In this document: piece after piece, positions 63,359-64,000 of the stretch
How positions within the stretch are numbered: the stretch's first letter is position 1
Layout of the letters: each line of letters begins with the position of its first letter
NCBI GenBank assembly: GCA_029781115.1
Contig: JAKOXG010000017.1
Coordinates: forward strand, 53,639 to 117,638
Reading direction: 5' to 3'
DNA length: 64,000 nt
DNA from: Candidatus Cloacimonadota bacterium
GTDB lineage: Bacteria; Cloacimonadota; Cloacimonadia; Cloacimonadales; Cloacimonadaceae
The notes under the pieces: model-generated
What the model was told of the DNA's origin: nothing
What the model saw: the letters and a program-made list of their open reading frames with translations, nothing else
The model's database searches: none
Made by a program: the position numbers and the translations under genes

Positions 63359-63470
63359 AGCCATACCGATTGCCACCAAGAGCACGCGTATTCCCGAAAC
63401 CAGCGCAGCAACTAACACCTAACACCTAAAACCTAACACCTGGCCGGCGCAGCCGGCCCGCAGCCGGCCC
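63359..63470 (+). repeat. R3 composite repeat, copy D
   Basis: CCATACCGATTGCCACC, AGAGCACGCGTATTCCCG, AAACCAGCGCAGCAA, the 7-mer run, then GGCCGGCGCAGCCGGCC duplicated in part (CCGCAGCCGGCC). It ends at the stop codon of the minus-strand gene at 63471. Confidence 0.75.
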
Positions 63471-64000
63471 CTACCTCACTTTCACCAGCTTCATTGGCTT
63501 CTGCGCCTTCCCGTCCAGCTTCATCTGCAGCAGATACACTCCACTGGCCACATACCTGCCATTGTCATCGCATCCTTCCCAAGCCAAGGCTTGTTCGCCT
63601 TTGCCTTGGCTGCCTTTATAAAGCGTTCTCACCAGTTGTCCCCTGATGTTATAGACCTTTATTTCCAGCTCTGCCTGCTTGCCCAGCTCATAATGGATCA
63701 CCGCGATCTCACTGAAAGGATTGGGTGAGATCAGCACCTTGCTGATCAATGGTGGTGCGAGCTCATCGGCATTGCCCACCTCGTCTGTGATCACTGTCGC
63801 GCTGTTGCTGGGTGCGGATTCCACATTGCCATAGAGAGCCACCACATAGTAGGTGAGGGTATCGCCCGGTGCAACTGAATCCTGAAAATAGCAGTGTGCA
63901 GTATCATTTATATCGGCATAAGGCTCATCATCCCGATAGATGCGAAAACCCCTGAAGCCACGCTCTGTATCAGGCATCTGCCAACTGAGCTGCACCGTCT
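63471..64000 (-). CDS. Secreted protein with FnIII and type IX-like sorting domain, C-terminal part
   Basis: At least 176 codons; the N-terminus lies beyond the window. A fibronectin type III-like domain (VQLSWQMPDTERGFRGFRIY, then TLTYYVVALYG) is followed by a linker and a C-terminal sorting domain: VLISPNPFSEIAVIHYELG, LEIKVYNIRGQLVRTLYKG, GEQALAWEGCDDNGRYVASGVYLLQ, KPMKLVKVR. The domain is of the same type as that of the protein ending at 47051, so probable cargo of the same export route. Confidence 0.87.
   Translation of the reverse strand, partial: TVQLSWQMPDTERGFRGFRIYRDDEPYADINDTAHCYFQDSVAPGDTLTYYVVALYGNVESAPSNSATVITDEVGNADELAPPLISKVLISPNPFSEIAVIHYELGKQAELEIKVYNIRGQLVRTLYKGSQGKGEQALAWEGCDDNGRYVASGVYLLQMKLDGKAQKPMKLVKVR

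Larger units (their letters stand above)
62609..63470. other. Repeat-rich intergenic region
   Basis: No credible gene. It is a mosaic of R5, R3 (three copies) and R2 elements between the ribosomal operon promoter and the end of the gene at 63471. The only long open frames fall in the repeats. Confidence 0.6.

Noticed and set aside
63173..63470. CRISPR array in the tandem-looking R3 region
   Set aside because: Repeats are composite, unevenly spaced and interrupted by R5; there is no regular repeat-spacer pattern and no cas gene.

Overview
The window reads as a chromosomal segment of a Gram-negative (diderm) bacterium of the FCB supergroup. Candidatus Cloacimonadota is the best guess. The evidence is two secreted proteins with C-terminal sorting domains of the type IX secretion kind (one carries NFPNPFNPSTTISY), two PorV/PorQ-like outer-membrane proteins, a carboxypeptidase-regulatory-domain TonB receptor, exbB-exbD-exbD-tonB, an Omp85 protein, lgt, and short intergenic repeats of the kind seen in such genomes. 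The phylum assignment is inference; no rRNA or tRNA gene was seen.

Layout. (1) 2-160: the tail of a FecCD-type permease on +. (2) 8772 down to 566: a minus-strand operon of nine genes (sugar-nucleotide epimerase, SLBB export protein, DegT aminotransferase, etfB, lgt, lipoprotein, purB, DUF2147 protein, membrane protein). (3) nif3-like gene (-), then lepA and an Omp85 protein (+), and a small repeat-rich lipoprotein. (4) 23962 down to 15126: dapA, a PreP-like M16 protease, rsgA, nadK, recN, a DUF4349 protein and an NfeD protein (-). (5) 23963-26343: a repeat-rich accessory island with an orphan PD-(D/E)XK nuclease-like gene. (6) 26344-35070: a + operon (methyltransferase, EIIA, PorV-like, glyS, pta, aminotransferase, small membrane protein, PfkB kinase, purM). 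(7) 35410-47051: an eight-gene + cluster that looks like a Ton-energised surface export/display locus (TonB receptor, exbB, exbD, exbD, tonB, large secreted protein, PorV-like, CTD protein), closed by a strong terminator. (8) 62317 down to 47840: the S10-spc-alpha ribosomal protein superoperon (rpsJ to rplQ, with secY, map, infA, rpoA), closed by a strong terminator. (9) 62494-63470: repeat-rich non-coding DNA, then the C-terminal part of another CTD-bearing protein (-).

The strongest non-standard signals are: a structured RNA leader with four or more G-U-stabilised hairpins directly before rpsJ, superimposed on a 59-codon ORF whose stop overlaps the rpsJ GTG; non-ATG starts in the ribosomal superoperon that fall only on small-subunit genes; a 224-bp dispersed repeat (R1) present at all three convergent gene junctions; and a second repeat (R2) of exactly 130 bp, always upstream of a minus-strand operon. 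Repeat names R1-R5 are mine.
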